Positions 26,701 through 36,081 are shown, numbered from the stretch's first letter. The stretch is DNA of 64,000 nt from Nitrosovibrio tenuis (GCF_900109785.1 NZ_FOBH01000005.1:1-64000); one strand, 5' to 3'. Notes: a model not told the origin generated them from the sequence alone. Program-made: numbers and translations.

Positions 26701-27069
26701 CTTGGGGTCAAGGTGGCAATCGACGATTTCGGAACCGGTTATTCACGCCTTTCCTCTTTGCGGCAATTTACGGTCGACCGGTTAAAAATCGATCAATCAT
26801 TTGTCCACGACTTGCCCGGAAATGCCGATGCGGAAGCCATTGCGACCGCTATTGTAGCAATGGGGAGCAGCCTGGGCTTGCGCGTCATTGCCGAAGGTGT
26901 GGAGACGGAAGCACAGGAGGAATTTCTGCAACGCATATCGTGCAAGGAAGGCCAGGGCTATCTCTACGCGTGGCCCATGACTACCAGCGAATTTGAAGCA
27001 TGGGTCACAGCATGGCAGTTGCACGCGCGGGCGAGCAGACCGGGTGCGAGTCAGACAAACGAAAAATGA
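23743..27069 (+). CDS. Membrane-bound PAS-PAS-GGDEF-EAL cyclic-di-GMP enzyme
   Basis: 1108 residues. Three N-terminal membrane segments and a Cache-like sensory domain (about 100-360) ending in a further TM segment near 370-395; PAS domains at about 415-535 and 545-665; GGDEF domain with RVGGDEF at about 745 and the inhibitory I-site RSVD five residues before it; EAL domain with the active ExLxR motif as EVLLR (about 871), NIS, ELTES, DDFGTGYS (about 992), KID and the QGY end. All residues for both cyclase and phosphodiesterase activity appear present, so the direction is not predictable. Start ATG 23743 has no strong Shine-Dalgarno. Confidence 0.92.
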   Translation: MMSRPPTWLIVLMYAAFSVLWIIAAGYLISLTLDDPVLRSRAYLAKELILVAVSSGLFYILLKFGREAVIPPVVDAVPGQSRLSRLLLMFLSLAMVAPLVSLGIIKVYGPEMERAAYADLQTIVDLKAEQIELWLTERHGDAEAIAVSQAFIERVANMQHKKDGHHRQLIRNRLDAVRNAYSYESVLLLDTQGQPLLTLGEQHKLPAVTEALLPVALQTNRIQSSDLFVDESGKARLDILVPLVPETINEQAVAAVILRANLEEFLIPLIEKWPGNSPSAETLLVRRKNNTISSLNKLRRSKAKTFQGTAQTTGENLVAAIATSEEGHGIAQGRDYRDQAVFAAYRPITGSEWRLIAKIDRNEVLAQLWTLVFWVSIVILLAVAAVSMVLVMLWRQQRRAHHLALIVRTAEQDRLLKYFYELPFIGMAIISPDTMRWLRFNDQLCQILGYSREELAEKTWTEMTHPEDIAKDIAEFERARSGESEGYAMDKRFIRKDGSVVIANIDVKCVRRNDGKVDYLIAMIRDVTEQESQKAEILAARRQLEATLDAIPDLLFELDLDGCCHAYHSAHTDLPALPVKDLLGRKITDILPPGAADVIASALQEAQEKGLSTGKQLELELSYGTFWYELSVSRKHVDPGSEPRFIVIARDVTERKAAEQRITNLAHYDALTGLPNRALLADRMKVAIKRAARQSKRLAVLFVDLDRFKPINDSLGHEVGDKLLKVVAARMQDSVRSVDTVSRVGGDEFVVLLSEIESSEDAARVAEKLITELSQPYNIDEHELTLTASVGICIYPDNGTEPSVLLRNADASMYIAKEAGRNRYQFYSDDMTARAIERLSLERDLRGAAERNELFLVYQPQIELTNGYIIGAEVLLRWKHPVRGFISPLRFIPVAEDSGLILGIGERALRESCRQAQVWREQGLLDMRISVNISAVQFRQTDFVEVIERALAEAGLPPDKLELELTESVVMQDVEPALEKLRRLDTLGVKVAIDDFGTGYSRLSSLRQFTVDRLKIDQSFVHDLPGNADAEAIATAIVAMGSSLGLRVIAEGVETEAQEEFLQRISCKEGQGYLYAWPMTTSEFEAWVTAWQLHARASRPGASQTNEK

Positions 27070-27099
27070 GCCCGGACGATTGCTCAGTCTCCCTGAAGG

Positions 27100-27285
27100 T
27101 TATTCCTTGCGTTCCTGATTCTCGGGCTTTTCCTTTGCAACCGGATTTCGCAGCGTATACCCCTCTTCTTTGGCTTTATAGCCGCCATACGCACCTGCTC
27201 CGCCCACCGCGAGCAGCCAGCAGCCCGACAGAAGCGGGCTCACGAGCAAGAGCATTCCCACATAAAGCAGCAACCGTTTTTTCAT
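27100..27285 (-). CDS. Small lipoprotein
   Basis: 61 residues, ATG 27285 preceded by GAGGGG. The signal peptide MKKRLLLYVGMLLLVSPLLSGC ends in lipobox LSGC (Cys22). A short glycine-rich stretch (AVGGAGAYGGY) follows and then a charged tail with repeated Lys/Glu. It is similar in form to small outer-membrane lipoproteins that pair with envelope stress systems, but no specific family is assigned. Convergent with the c-di-GMP gene, 30 bp away. Confidence 0.75.
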   Translation of the reverse strand: MKKRLLLYVGMLLLVSPLLSGCWLLAVGGAGAYGGYKAKEEGYTLRNPVAKEKPENQERKE

Positions 27286-27488
27286 GAACCCCTCTTCAAG
27301 TTGTTTAATTTATTAAAAACGGGAAGAAGTCGATAAAGGCTTTTTACCTTGGACTGAAGAAATCACTATATTGCGCTCAATTGTACAGCTCTGTACGGTT
27401 CCAAACATTTGCGGTGAATCATTTGGAGTATATTAAGAAAATTTCTGAACAAATCCCCGTGGGGAGTCCATAGAAAGAAGCAGCCACC

Positions 27489-27803
27489 ATGAAAGTATCG
27501 GAACTTAAAGACGAACTGCTCGATTACTGGGTTGCGAAAGCGAGCGATATAGCAGAGGTGCATGTCGTGGATTCGAATTGTCTTGTCAATGGTAGCCGAT
27601 GGAAACCATCGGTCGACTGGGCTCAAGGTGGGCCGATTATAGAACGGGAGGGAATAAATCTGAGTCATAGCCTGGAACCCGGATCAGAGCATTGCACAGC
27701 ATATATGCGATCAGGCAGGCACCGGCAAAAGGGGCTCACCCCGCTGATTGCCGCCATGCGCTGTTATGTCGACTTCAAGTTCGGTGATGCTGTCACGGAC
27801 TAA
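27489..27803 (+). CDS. NinX-like (DUF2591) protein of phage type
   Basis: 104 residues. It starts MKVSELKDELLDYWVAKA, includes DWAQGGPIIEREGI and ends with TPLIAAMRCYVDFKFGD, which is the characteristic layout of DUF2591, known from lambda NinX. The function is unknown in any host. No other phage gene is nearby, so it is an orphan, probably carried in by a lost prophage and retained. The ribosome binding site is weak. Confidence 0.85.
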   Translation: MKVSELKDELLDYWVAKASDIAEVHVVDSNCLVNGSRWKPSVDWAQGGPIIEREGINLSHSLEPGSEHCTAYMRSGRHRQKGLTPLIAAMRCYVDFKFGDAVTD

Positions 27804-27863
27804 AGAATTTCCGAACCAATCCGCTACAGCCTTGCGATGCGATGAGTCGCACCGCGATAACCT

Positions 27864-29483
27864 ATGGCCAAACTGAAAGGGCATCCCCCCGAAGCGACAC
27901 ACGCTACGCGTATTATGGCTGCGCAAGCGTTCTCCAGGGCGGCGGGAGCCCCTCTCGTGCACGGTAACAGCATTCGACTTCTCAAGGATGCGGACGAAAA
28001 CTATCCGGCATGGTTTACAGCTATCCATTCAGCGGAAAAAAATATTTATTTCGAAAACTATATTATCCGCGACGATAACATAGGCCGGCAGTTCTCCGAC
28101 TCACTTATCGCAAAAGCAAAAGAAGGCGTCCGGGTAAGATTGCTGTACGACTGGATGGGCGCACTGACCGAAACATCGTCCGGTTTCTGGCGGCGCCTGC
28201 GTGAGGGCGGCGTCGAGGTCCGTTGCTTTAATCCACCGCGATTCGATAGTCCCTTGGGCTGGTTGAGCCGACTCCACCGAAAATCGCTCTGTGTGGACAC
28301 CCGCGTGGCGTTTGTCAGCGGATTGTGCGTCGGCCAAATGTGGGTCGGCTATCCCGAACGAGGCATTCCCCCCTGGCGCGACACGGGCGTCGAGGTGAGC
28401 GGACCTATCGTTGCCGACGTGATACAGTCTTTTTCTCGCGCCTGGGCTGAGGTCGGCCCTAAAATGGCTTCGGACGAGCTGCCGTCGCGGGGTTCGATTC
28501 CCCTGGCCGGGGCGATCGATATGCGCGTCCTGGGCGACAGCGCCGCGACCGCCGGACTTTATCGCCTGGAGCAACTGATAGCGGTGCTGGCGCAAAAAAC
28601 ACTTTGGCTCACCGATGCGTACTTCGTCGGTACCACAAGCTACGTACAGGCTTTGAGGGGCGCGGCAAGGGATGGCGTCGATGTCCGGTTGCTGGTTCCC
28701 GGATCGAGCGGCGATCTCAAGTTTCTTCGACCCGTTTCGCGAGCCGGCTATCGCCCTTTGCTGGAAGCAGGGGTGCGTGTATTCGAATGGAACGGATCAA
28801 TGTTACATGCCAAGACAGCCGTCGCGGATGGCCGCTGGGCACGTGTCGGCTCAAGTAATCTCAATTTGTCCAGCTGGCTCGGCAATTGGGAATTGGATGT
28901 GGCAGTGGAAAATTTGGAATTTGCACATCAAATGGAGCAGATGTATCTGAAGGATCTGGATAACGCTACGGAAATTGTGCTCAGTGAAAAGAACCGCGTT
29001 CGTCCAGTGGCACAACCAAAGCCTGGGCGCTCATCATACAAAAGTTTGGGCCATCGCAAGGGTGGCAGCGCTGGCAGGCTGACCGCTGGCGCCATCCGCG
29101 TCGGCAATACCGTCGGGGCTGCCATTACCAGCAGGCTTGTCCTTGGCGCTGCGGAGGCCAAAATCATGTTGTTTGGGGGCGCTGTATTGTTAAGTCTGGC
29201 CGTGCTCTCGTTGGTTCAGCCCTTGCTTACGGTGATCCCTTTTTCTCTGATTGCCGGCTGGATTGGAGTTTCGCTGCTGATCAAAGCCTATCATTTACAC
29301 CGTGACGGCTTAAACGGGACGGTATCCGGCAGGGCTGAAGATAAGGTAACGGATAAGGTGGTGGAGATTCCGGTTTTGCTGCGCGAGCAGACAGGGGAGC
29401 GCGAACCTGATAGCAAGTCAATGAACGAACCGCTCCGTGCATCGACCGCTGCGAAACCTCGGGATGCTGCGGGCGAATCCTAG
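27864..29483 (+). CDS. clsB: Cardiolipin synthase-like phospholipase D family protein
   Basis: 539 residues with two HKD motifs: HRKSLCVD at about 138 and HAKTAVAD at about 315, each followed by the usual GLC/GSSNLN segments. The layout (no N-terminal membrane anchor) is that of ClsB-type cardiolipin synthases, which condense phosphatidylglycerol or similar. It differs by a C-terminal extension of about 130 residues with two membrane segments ([17 protein letters not shown] and [16 protein letters not shown] at about 430-480) and a charged tail, which may anchor the enzyme. The symbol is tentative. Confidence 0.82.
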   Translation: MAKLKGHPPEATHATRIMAAQAFSRAAGAPLVHGNSIRLLKDADENYPAWFTAIHSAEKNIYFENYIIRDDNIGRQFSDSLIAKAKEGVRVRLLYDWMGALTETSSGFWRRLREGGVEVRCFNPPRFDSPLGWLSRLHRKSLCVDTRVAFVSGLCVGQMWVGYPERGIPPWRDTGVEVSGPIVADVIQSFSRAWAEVGPKMASDELPSRGSIPLAGAIDMRVLGDSAATAGLYRLEQLIAVLAQKTLWLTDAYFVGTTSYVQALRGAARDGVDVRLLVPGSSGDLKFLRPVSRAGYRPLLEAGVRVFEWNGSMLHAKTAVADGRWARVGSSNLNLSSWLGNWELDVAVENLEFAHQMEQMYLKDLDNATEIVLSEKNRVRPVAQPKPGRSSYKSLGHRKGGSAGRLTAGAIRVGNTVGAAITSRLVLGAAEAKIMLFGGAVLLSLAVLSLVQPLLTVIPFSLIAGWIGVSLLIKAYHLHRDGLNGTVSGRAEDKVTDKVVEIPVLLREQTGEREPDSKSMNEPLRASTAAKPRDAAGES

Positions 29484-29663
29484 GAATCTGGAAAACTCTG
29501 CGAAGAAATCCTCGCCCCTTGCGGAATGCAAAAAAACAAAAAAATTCTTGAAAAATTGCGTCCGGGTAGTCCGCTCGTGAATCGTTTTGTTTAAAGGCCG
29601 GCCGCAGCTCTTACCCGACTGAGCGGACGAGATCAGACTACTGCGGACCTCGCTTGCGCCAAA

Positions 29664-30296
29664 TCATGGCTCATGTCCAGCAATGTTCATCTGTCGCCGC
29701 CTGATCTCGTCGATTAATTGCTGAAATTGCTCTCGCGCTTCGTGCTTTATGAACACATTCCCCACCATGGGGGGTACCCACATGCCAGGAATAAAAATTG
29801 CATGATAAGTAATGCGCGTTTGGTTTTCTTCTGGTGATAGCTCGGTCGCCTCCTCCATTTTCTTCATGCTGCCGCTAATCATGCGTTCCTGAATTTTTTT
29901 AAAGGGAATTAGATTAATCTCTCGCACCGATTCATATGAAAAGCTCATGAAACCATACTTGGAAATGCCTTTTTGCCAGACTTGCAGCCTGTTGCCTGTC
30001 CGGCCGGTAACCTTACTCGACAGGACACCTGAATTAAAGCGAGGGATGTTTTCGAAATCGGTCAGCACAGCCCAGGCCTGCTTGGGCACAACCGGAACAA
30101 TGAAGTTTGCATCCACAATAATTTGTTCACCGTCATTGCGAACTTTGATATGAATATTTTGATCGCGAGGCTCGACAGACTGTTTGGCTGTATTCACGGA
30201 TGTTTTCTTCGGCAGCGTTTCCTCTTCGGCCAAAGGTGAATCGAAAAGAAGCAGATTTAACAGAATGGTGGCGAACGTGATCTGAATTTTTTTCAT
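29664..30296 (-). CDS. Exported SRPBCC (START-like) lipid-binding-fold protein
   Basis: 210 residues from ATG 30296 (a TTG one codon earlier is less likely). The signal peptide ends near PLA-EEET. The SRPBCC fold follows: VDANFIVPVVPKQAWAVLTDFENIPRF, a typical first helix signature, then SSKVTGRTGNRLQVWQ, ITYHAIFIPG, and the long C-terminal helix IKHEAREQFQQLIDEI. It binds a hydrophobic ligand, unknown; the periplasmic location is unusual for this fold. Confidence 0.82.
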   Translation of the reverse strand: MKKIQITFATILLNLLLFDSPLAEEETLPKKTSVNTAKQSVEPRDQNIHIKVRNDGEQIIVDANFIVPVVPKQAWAVLTDFENIPRFNSGVLSSKVTGRTGNRLQVWQKGISKYGFMSFSYESVREINLIPFKKIQERMISGSMKKMEEATELSPEENQTRITYHAIFIPGMWVPPMVGNVFIKHEAREQFQQLIDEIRRRQMNIAGHEP

Positions 30297-30790
30297 CAAG
30301 ATTCCGTTTCCGAGACTGAGGCTAATGAAGCTTTAATAATTCCCCCGTGGGGCGAGAATGTTTTTCGGAAGGGATGTCCAAAAAACGAATGAGGCGCGGA
30401 TACGAATTGCACGCTCCTTTCGCCAGGAGTCTGGCAAAGAAATAGCGCTTTCACAACCTCCAATCCCGGTGGGCAAGTGGCATACAGTCAGCCGGTTTCC
30501 GATACCCTCAATCAATAGCACAATTTACCACGTCCTACGCGTGCCACTGCGGGTTCTGGCGAAGGTGCTTGTAGGGCCATGAATTTGCGAGAGGACTTTA
30601 AATCAAGAAGAATTGTCGGGTTACGCTACGTTGCCCGAACTACATCCTGATGCATTTGCAGCCTCATTTTATGGCCTCATTGTATGGCTTTAACATTTCG
30701 GTCAGCATATATCTTTATATAAATAAAATGATAATATGGAACCGTTCCAGGCTGAACAATTGAACACGCATATTATTTTCGGGAGGAATT
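30297..30790. other. Intergenic region between divergent genes
   Basis: No gene supported; a 74-codon frame (30358-30582) has poor composition. TCGGGTTACGCTACGTTGCC near 30615-30634 followed by CGAAC forms an imperfect hairpin of the REP-like type. GGGAGGAATT at the right end is the ribosome binding site of the next gene. Confidence 0.4.
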
Positions 30791-31288
30791 ATGGGACTAT
30801 TCCATCGTGTCGCAGATATCCCCAGCCGGGCCGACACGCCCACTCCCGGACGAAAAACAGTCCAGAGTCCGCTTACCTTGGTCATGACCATCCGATCACC
30901 CGAAGACTTCGACGCACTCAATGCCAAGATACAAAAAATTCAATCGGCACCGCTAGAACAAAACCTCATCTGGGCTGCCCTCGATAAGCTCAAGATCGTA
31001 CACTTCGCACGCTTTGTATTCCTCGAAAATAATACCAAGCTCGCCATAATCACTACGTATGACGGGTCATTCGACGACTACCTCAACGAGTTTATTGATG
31101 AGATTGGCGATGTTTTCAACGCGCTTCTCCAACACATGGATGGCGCTCCACCTTTACCCATTCAGCAGAACCGCAGCGCCTTCCGTGACTACATCAAGGC
31201 CAACGATCTGGGCAGCATTGAGCCATTTTACAGCGCCTATCCGCAGGCAACGGTGTTGGACGTTCAAGCGGCACTCAGCCAGATGTGA
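30791..31288 (+). CDS. Small partner protein upstream of the DyP peroxidase
   Basis: 165 residues with an excellent ribosome binding site (GGGAGGAATT before ATG 30791). A ferredoxin-like fold is suggested by VHFARFVFLENNTKLAIITTYDG, which resembles the N-terminal alpha/beta sandwich of DyP-type peroxidases and related haem-protein folds, with a helix DDYLNEFIDEIGDVFNALLQHM. It has no haem-binding motif of its own. Being immediately upstream of a DyP peroxidase suggests a stabilising or partner role; this is inference. Confidence 0.72.
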   Translation: MGLFHRVADIPSRADTPTPGRKTVQSPLTLVMTIRSPEDFDALNAKIQKIQSAPLEQNLIWAALDKLKIVHFARFVFLENNTKLAIITTYDGSFDDYLNEFIDEIGDVFNALLQHMDGAPPLPIQQNRSAFRDYIKANDLGSIEPFYSAYPQATVLDVQAALSQM

Positions 31289-31430
31289 AGATGCCGATCA
31301 TCTGACAATACCGATCAGCAGGGCTTCGATGAGATCCAATAATTCGAAGGTCCAAGTGAGCTCATCGGTACCAGGGCGTTGATAGGATCAAGGGAGCAAT
31401 TCACCTGGATAGTTGCGATTGAATTTACCT

Positions 31431-32849
31431 ATGCCTGACTTGCAGTACGCAGACATTCAGGGCCTCATTCTTCGTACATACGCGATGCCGGTCCTGCGCG
31501 TATTTGCCTTGAGCGTCACGCAACCCGGGATGGCCAGACAATTTCTGGGGCGGCTTGTCAATGGCGTCGAGGATGGCAACTGCGACCCGGATGGCCACGG
31601 CGACGATGCACCCCAGCTCGCTACCGCTACCGATTGGACGATAAAGCCGCAGTATTGCCTGAACGTCGGGCTTACCTATGCAGGACTTGCCGCGCTCGGG
31701 CTTCCGGCTTCCTCGCTGGCGACTTTCCCTGAGGAATTTGCATCAGGCGCAGCTACCCGTGCCGAGTGGATAGGAGATACCGGCGAAAGCAGTCCCGAGA
31801 AATGGAAAGACCATTTCGCCAGCTCCGATCTTCATGTTCTGCTTTTTCTCTTCGCGCAGGCCGACGACATTCTCGAGCGGGTAAGCAGCCGGGTCAGAGC
31901 CATGTATATCCCAAATGGCGCAATGTCCGAGCTCTCGGCCCATGATGCGCGCAGCCTGCCGGAGAATAAAGCGCACTTCGGTTACCGGGATGGCTTCGCG
32001 CAGCCAACAATTGATGGCGGGCTTCCGCCGGTGATGCCGGACATGCTGCCCAAGGCGCCCGCAGGGGAATTTCTATTCGGCTATGCAAGCCAATACTCCG
32101 GCTTCAGCTATCCGGTCCCCGCCCCTGTCGCGCTAGGCCGGAACGGAAGCTTCGTTGCATTTCGCATTCTGGCACAGGACTGTCATGGTTTCGAGCAATT
32201 CCTGACGCAGGCAGCCCGCCAGACAGGACTGGACCGCGAACTGATTGCCGCCAAGCTTTGCGGCCGCTGGCGCAATGGCGTTCCCCTTTCTCTTTCGCCG
32301 TCTTCGCCGGGCGAAGAAATTCCTCTGGAAAAACGCAACAGCTTCGATTATGTGCCGAGCACCAGTGTACCCGATGCCTTCGATGATGCCCGCGGATACC
32401 GGTGCCCTTTGGGATCGCACATCCGGCGAATGAATCCGCGTAACTCCATTGTGGCGGGCAACGGCGGCCTGAAACACCGCATTATTCGCCGCGGCCTTCC
32501 CTACGGCCCTCCCTATGACCCGGCCAATCCCCATGACGGCATCGAGCGAGGTTTGCTCGGCCTGTTCATCGGGATCAGCCTCAAGGATCAGTTCGAATTC
32601 CTGATGGCGGACTGGGCCAATAAAGGAAGCTTCGCACCCGGCCTGCGCAATACCAAAGATCCCATTCTCGGGAATAATTCGAATAACTTGGACCCGGGCG
32701 GCACATTTCTTATCCCCGTGGAAGGTCAGAAGCGCCCCATCGAACTTACCGGACTGTCGCGTTTCGTGACCTGCCGCGGCGCAGCATACTGCTTCCTCCC
32801 AAGCGCCACCGCAATCCGTTATATTGCTGATTTACCCTCGCAGTCCTGA
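31431..32849 (+). CDS. DyP-type haem peroxidase
   Basis: 472 residues from ATG 31431 (TTG 31413 would add six). Oxidises organic substrates with hydrogen peroxide. The GXXDG motif is YRDGF in HFGYRDGFAQPTIDG, the proximal haem histidine is in GSHIRRMNPR with the conserved Arg, and LFIGISLKDQFEF and the C-terminal region complete the fold. No Tat or Sec signal is seen, so it is cytosolic. No convincing ribosome binding site; it may be coupled to the upstream small gene, 140 bp away. Confidence 0.9.
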   Translation: MPDLQYADIQGLILRTYAMPVLRVFALSVTQPGMARQFLGRLVNGVEDGNCDPDGHGDDAPQLATATDWTIKPQYCLNVGLTYAGLAALGLPASSLATFPEEFASGAATRAEWIGDTGESSPEKWKDHFASSDLHVLLFLFAQADDILERVSSRVRAMYIPNGAMSELSAHDARSLPENKAHFGYRDGFAQPTIDGGLPPVMPDMLPKAPAGEFLFGYASQYSGFSYPVPAPVALGRNGSFVAFRILAQDCHGFEQFLTQAARQTGLDRELIAAKLCGRWRNGVPLSLSPSSPGEEIPLEKRNSFDYVPSTSVPDAFDDARGYRCPLGSHIRRMNPRNSIVAGNGGLKHRIIRRGLPYGPPYDPANPHDGIERGLLGLFIGISLKDQFEFLMADWANKGSFAPGLRNTKDPILGNNSNNLDPGGTFLIPVEGQKRPIELTGLSRFVTCRGAAYCFLPSATAIRYIADLPSQS

Positions 32850-32951
32850 CGCCCTGGGTTCCGGCCCATGCGCCAATCAACAAGTATTCTGTAGCGCCGC
32901 GGGGGATCTACGATTCACTTAAATTTTCATTGCTAGACAAGGAGGCTGCTG

Positions 32952-33443
32952 ATGACACGAATCAGAATTACGGATGGATGGGTGGTTCTGGCATTTATTT
33001 GCACGGTGTCCCCTGCTGCGGTAAAAGCCGAACTCATCGGTGAGGTGGATACCGCTTTCCGGGTGCTGGGTAAGGATGACCGGGTAGTGGTGGAAGCCTA
33101 TGACGATCCCAAGGTGCACGGGGTTACCTGCTATGTGTCCCGCGCCAGGACAGGCGGTATAAAAGGTACGGTAGGCTTGGCGGAAGATAAAGCGGAAGCT
33201 TCCATTGCTTGTCGCCAGGTATCGGAAGTCATCCATTTTTCCGAAAAAATCCCTCGTCAGGAAGATGTGTTTACCGAGCGCATGTCCATTTTGTTCAAGC
33301 GTCTGCATGTGGTACGCGTAGTTGATTCCAAGCGCAATGCGCTTATATACCTGACTTATTCCGATAGATTAATAGAAGGAAGCCCGAAGAACAGCATCAC
33401 CGCCGTTCCCCTGTCACAGGCGAACCCTATCCCCATCAAATAG
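32952..33443 (+). CDS. creA: CreA family exported protein
   Basis: 163 residues, ATG 32952 with AAGGAGG upstream. Signal peptide ends near VKA-ELIG. CreA is recognised from [37 protein letters not shown] and ASIACRQV, in the family order. The function of CreA is unresolved; it is periplasmic and widespread in proteobacteria. Confidence 0.93.
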   Translation: MTRIRITDGWVVLAFICTVSPAAVKAELIGEVDTAFRVLGKDDRVVVEAYDDPKVHGVTCYVSRARTGGIKGTVGLAEDKAEASIACRQVSEVIHFSEKIPRQEDVFTERMSILFKRLHVVRVVDSKRNALIYLTYSDRLIEGSPKNSITAVPLSQANPIPIK

Positions 33444-33933
33444 CAACCCATTTATTGAAATCGCTCGATTGTGGAGGCCATATCTCATGGCGCCTGCGAC
33501 GCTGGTAGGCGTAAGGATGAGTTTCGATCGAGGTGGAGCGAGGCGTATCATGTTTGGGCGAAGGAATCGGATGTAGTGATGAAATAGCATCAGGCCAAAG
33601 GAATGGGATCAGGAGAACATGGGGTCTGACTCCATCCGGGATCCGACTCCAACTCTTCAAAGTGATTATTACAGCGCAACCTGGGATTCTATCGCCGGGA
33701 AACACTGGCGGGCAAATGGAATACGGAATGAGAATCGTTAACTTGCGTACGCTACCGTACGGACTGATTACAAGGCACTCAATACACTGCTTCGTTGACG
33801 CCGTAACCATGCTACGCAGTAAGTAAGTTGTGCAATCGTATCGGAGAAGCGGTGCAATTGCATAGTGCGTCGCGGCGCCAGCCGAAAGTAATCAAAATCC
33901 AAATCAAATCAGGTCCCCGAAGGAGGCAAATAA
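33444..33933. other. Intergenic region
   Basis: I see no supported gene; a 97-codon frame (33533-33826) lacks a ribosome binding site and normal codon use. AAGGAGG at 33921-33927 belongs to the CHRD gene. Confidence 0.35.
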
Positions 33934-34371
33934 ATGGAAACAATTTTTCGCAATTCGCGATTCAAACTGGCCATTGTTGCGCTAGTGGCCAGCATGCTGG
34001 CTGGCGGCGTCGGAATAGCGGCCGCTAGTGACGTCAAGGTTAACCTGAGCGGCGATCAGGAGGTGCCCCCCGTCAAAACTTCCGCGTCGGGCAGCGGCAC
34101 GATAACGGTCAACGACGATAAATCCATCAAAGGCAAGATAACCACTTCCAATATCAAGGCGACGGGCGCCCATATTCATGAGGGCGCGCCAGGTAAAAAT
34201 GGGCCTGATATTATTACGCTCAAAAAGACCTCCGATAATGAGTGGTCCGTTCCAGACGATGCAAAGTTGACCGATGCGCAATACGATGCTTTCAAGGCGG
34301 GGAATCTTTACGTCAATGTTCATAGCGATGCGCACAAAAGTGGGGAGATTCGCGGTCAACTGAAACGCTGA
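33934..34371 (+). CDS. CHRD-domain secreted protein
   Basis: 145 residues with a signal peptide ending near AAA-SDVKV and a single CHRD (chordin) domain: LSGDQEVPPVKTSASGSGT, IHEGAPGKNG with the conserved His, LYVNVHSDAHKSGEIRGQL. CHRD proteins are extracytoplasmic and often copper- or matrix-associated; the precise role here is unknown. ATG 33934 is supported by AAGGAGG. Confidence 0.92.
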   Translation: METIFRNSRFKLAIVALVASMLAGGVGIAAASDVKVNLSGDQEVPPVKTSASGSGTITVNDDKSIKGKITTSNIKATGAHIHEGAPGKNGPDIITLKKTSDNEWSVPDDAKLTDAQYDAFKAGNLYVNVHSDAHKSGEIRGQLKR

Positions 34372-34755
34372 CCGAACGGTCTGGAGGCATCGCCCGGCCC
34401 GCCAGGTCCGGGTGACCCTCGCCTTAAATCCAAAGACCCTCCTCTATCCTTGTAGAGGCGTCAGCAGACGGCGAAAGCCGTCCTTATTGTGACGAATACT
34501 TTCTAGGCAGACCTGCCGACCCGGGCTTAAGCCCAGTCAAACCCGGTCCGGCCCATTCTCCAATAAACCTGTATAAATCCTACCTCGTTCCATCAACCTC
34601 CGTAAACCACTGAGAAGGTCTTCAATCATTCGATCCGTGCAAATCGGAAAATCCCTGGACCGCTCGATCCCGGTCTATGTCGGCAAGATTCATTACAGCC
34701 GCGAGAATGTTGCCCAAAGCCTGACACAATCACTGATCAATTAGAAGACGTTATT
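34372..34755. other. Intergenic region with a 12-bp palindrome
   Basis: GGGCTTAAGCCC at 34523-34534 is a perfect palindrome flanked by C-rich DNA. An in-frame tail reading IGKSLDRSIPVYVGKIHYSR to a TAG at about 34744 has no start or ribosome binding site; no gene is called. Confidence 0.4.
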
Positions 34756-36081
34756 TCAGTGCATGCCTTCGCGGCTTCTGTCAACTTGTGCCGTCGTGAC
34801 AAGGCTGGCACGATTACCCCATGCGTTGCGAACATACGATAGGACGAGCGCCACCTCACCGTCGTGTAGAACTTGTGCAAATGGCGGCATCCCGTATGGG
34901 CGCTGATTGCCTGCCGTGGAGGGAGGGTACCCCCCGTTGAGTACACTTCGGATTACATTAACGGGTGGAGTCATGGTAACGCTTCGATTACCCGCCAATG
35001 GCGGATAAATACCGGGCACGCCCTGACCCAGGTCTCCGTGGCAATCCTGGCAATGCTGCTTGTAAATATCTGCCCCTTGCTGAAGCCAACCGCGTACCTG
35101 CTCTGTAAGGGCAGGAGCGTTCGCTTTAGGACGAGGCTTGCTCTCGGGCAACGATTTCAGATAGACCGCCATTGCCCGCGCGTCTTCCTTAGTCAAATGC
35201 TGGAGGCTATGTCTGACGACTTCAGCCATGGGCCCGGATGTAGTCGCCCGAGGGGAAACGCCGGTGGTGAGCAATTGAACGATTTCCTCGACCGGCCACT
35301 CGGTCAAACCGGCTTCGAGGCTCGAGGTTAAAGCGGGCGCGTACCAGTTTGAGCCCATTATCTGCCCTCCCTCCAGAGTCTCGCCGCCCTCGATGCTCCA
35401 GGTACCGGTAAGCGGATTTCTTTCCTCGTGGCAGGCGCTGCAATGCCCCAACCCCTGCACCAGATAGGCACCGCGATTCCACTCGGCGCTTTTCGCCGGC
35501 TCCGCCTGATAAACGCCCGGCTTGAAATACACGGTACGCCATAAGCTTAACAGCGGCTGTAAATTGTAGGGAGCCTTGATTCGGCTCGGCGGATTGTTTT
35601 GTGTGACAGGCGGGAGAGCTTGAAGATGGCTAAAAATCGCGTCGGAATCCTGGCGCGTAACTTTGGTATATTCGGTGTAAGGAAAAGCGGGGTATAAGGG
35701 GCGGCCATCGCGCGACTTGCCTTCGTGCATCGCTTTCCAGAAATCGTCCGCGCTCCAGCGGCCGATACCGGTTGTCTTATCGGGCGTTATATTAGGGGTA
35801 ACAAACGTGCCGAACGGTGTGGAAAGACTCCGGCCGCCGGCATAAGGCCGACCACCCTGAGCCGTATGGCATCCCATGCAATTGCCCGCGCGCGCAAGAT
35901 ATGCCCCGCGAGCCTCGAGCAGGCCCGCACCCGCGGCTTTGGCAACAGGTTTTGCACCTGTTTGAGGAGCTGGTGCCGCGCTCACCGCCTTTTCCTGCAC
36001 GGCGGGAGCGCTGGAGAGATCGGGAGGAACGCCCAGGCCCGTCAGCAGAAAGGAAACCACGATGAAAAGGCTTGGCTTCAC
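34756..36081 (-). CDS. Tri-haem cytochrome c (alcohol-dehydrogenase cytochrome-subunit type)
   Basis: 441 residues from GTG 36081, which overlaps the stop of the upstream di-haem gene as GTGA and has GGAAGAAG upstream. A signal peptide (PSLFIVVSFLLTGLG) exports it. Three CxxCH sites: CMGCH, CSACH and CQDCH, in three cytochrome c domains. The layout resembles the tri-haem subunit of membrane alcohol/aldehyde dehydrogenases and similar electron shuttles, although no dehydrogenase gene is beside it. Periplasmic electron transfer in partnership with the upstream cytochrome is likely. Confidence 0.9.
   Translation of the reverse strand: MKPSLFIVVSFLLTGLGVPPDLSSAPAVQEKAVSAAPAPQTGAKPVAKAAGAGLLEARGAYLARAGNCMGCHTAQGGRPYAGGRSLSTPFGTFVTPNITPDKTTGIGRWSADDFWKAMHEGKSRDGRPLYPAFPYTEYTKVTRQDSDAIFSHLQALPPVTQNNPPSRIKAPYNLQPLLSLWRTVYFKPGVYQAEPAKSAEWNRGAYLVQGLGHCSACHEERNPLTGTWSIEGGETLEGGQIMGSNWYAPALTSSLEAGLTEWPVEEIVQLLTTGVSPRATTSGPMAEVVRHSLQHLTKEDARAMAVYLKSLPESKPRPKANAPALTEQVRGWLQQGADIYKQHCQDCHGDLGQGVPGIYPPLAGNRSVTMTPPVNVIRSVLNGGYPPSTAGNQRPYGMPPFAQVLHDGEVALVLSYVRNAWGNRASLVTTAQVDRSREGMH

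Noticed and set aside
30358-30582. 74-codon frame between SRPBCC and DyP partner genes
   Set aside because: Composition not protein-like; overlapped by an equal frame on the other strand.
33533-33826. 97-codon frame between creA and the CHRD gene
   Set aside because: No ribosome binding site and odd composition.
34640-34744. Tail reading IGKSLDRSIPVYVGKIHYSR before TAG
   Set aside because: No start codon with a ribosome binding site; not matched to a known family.
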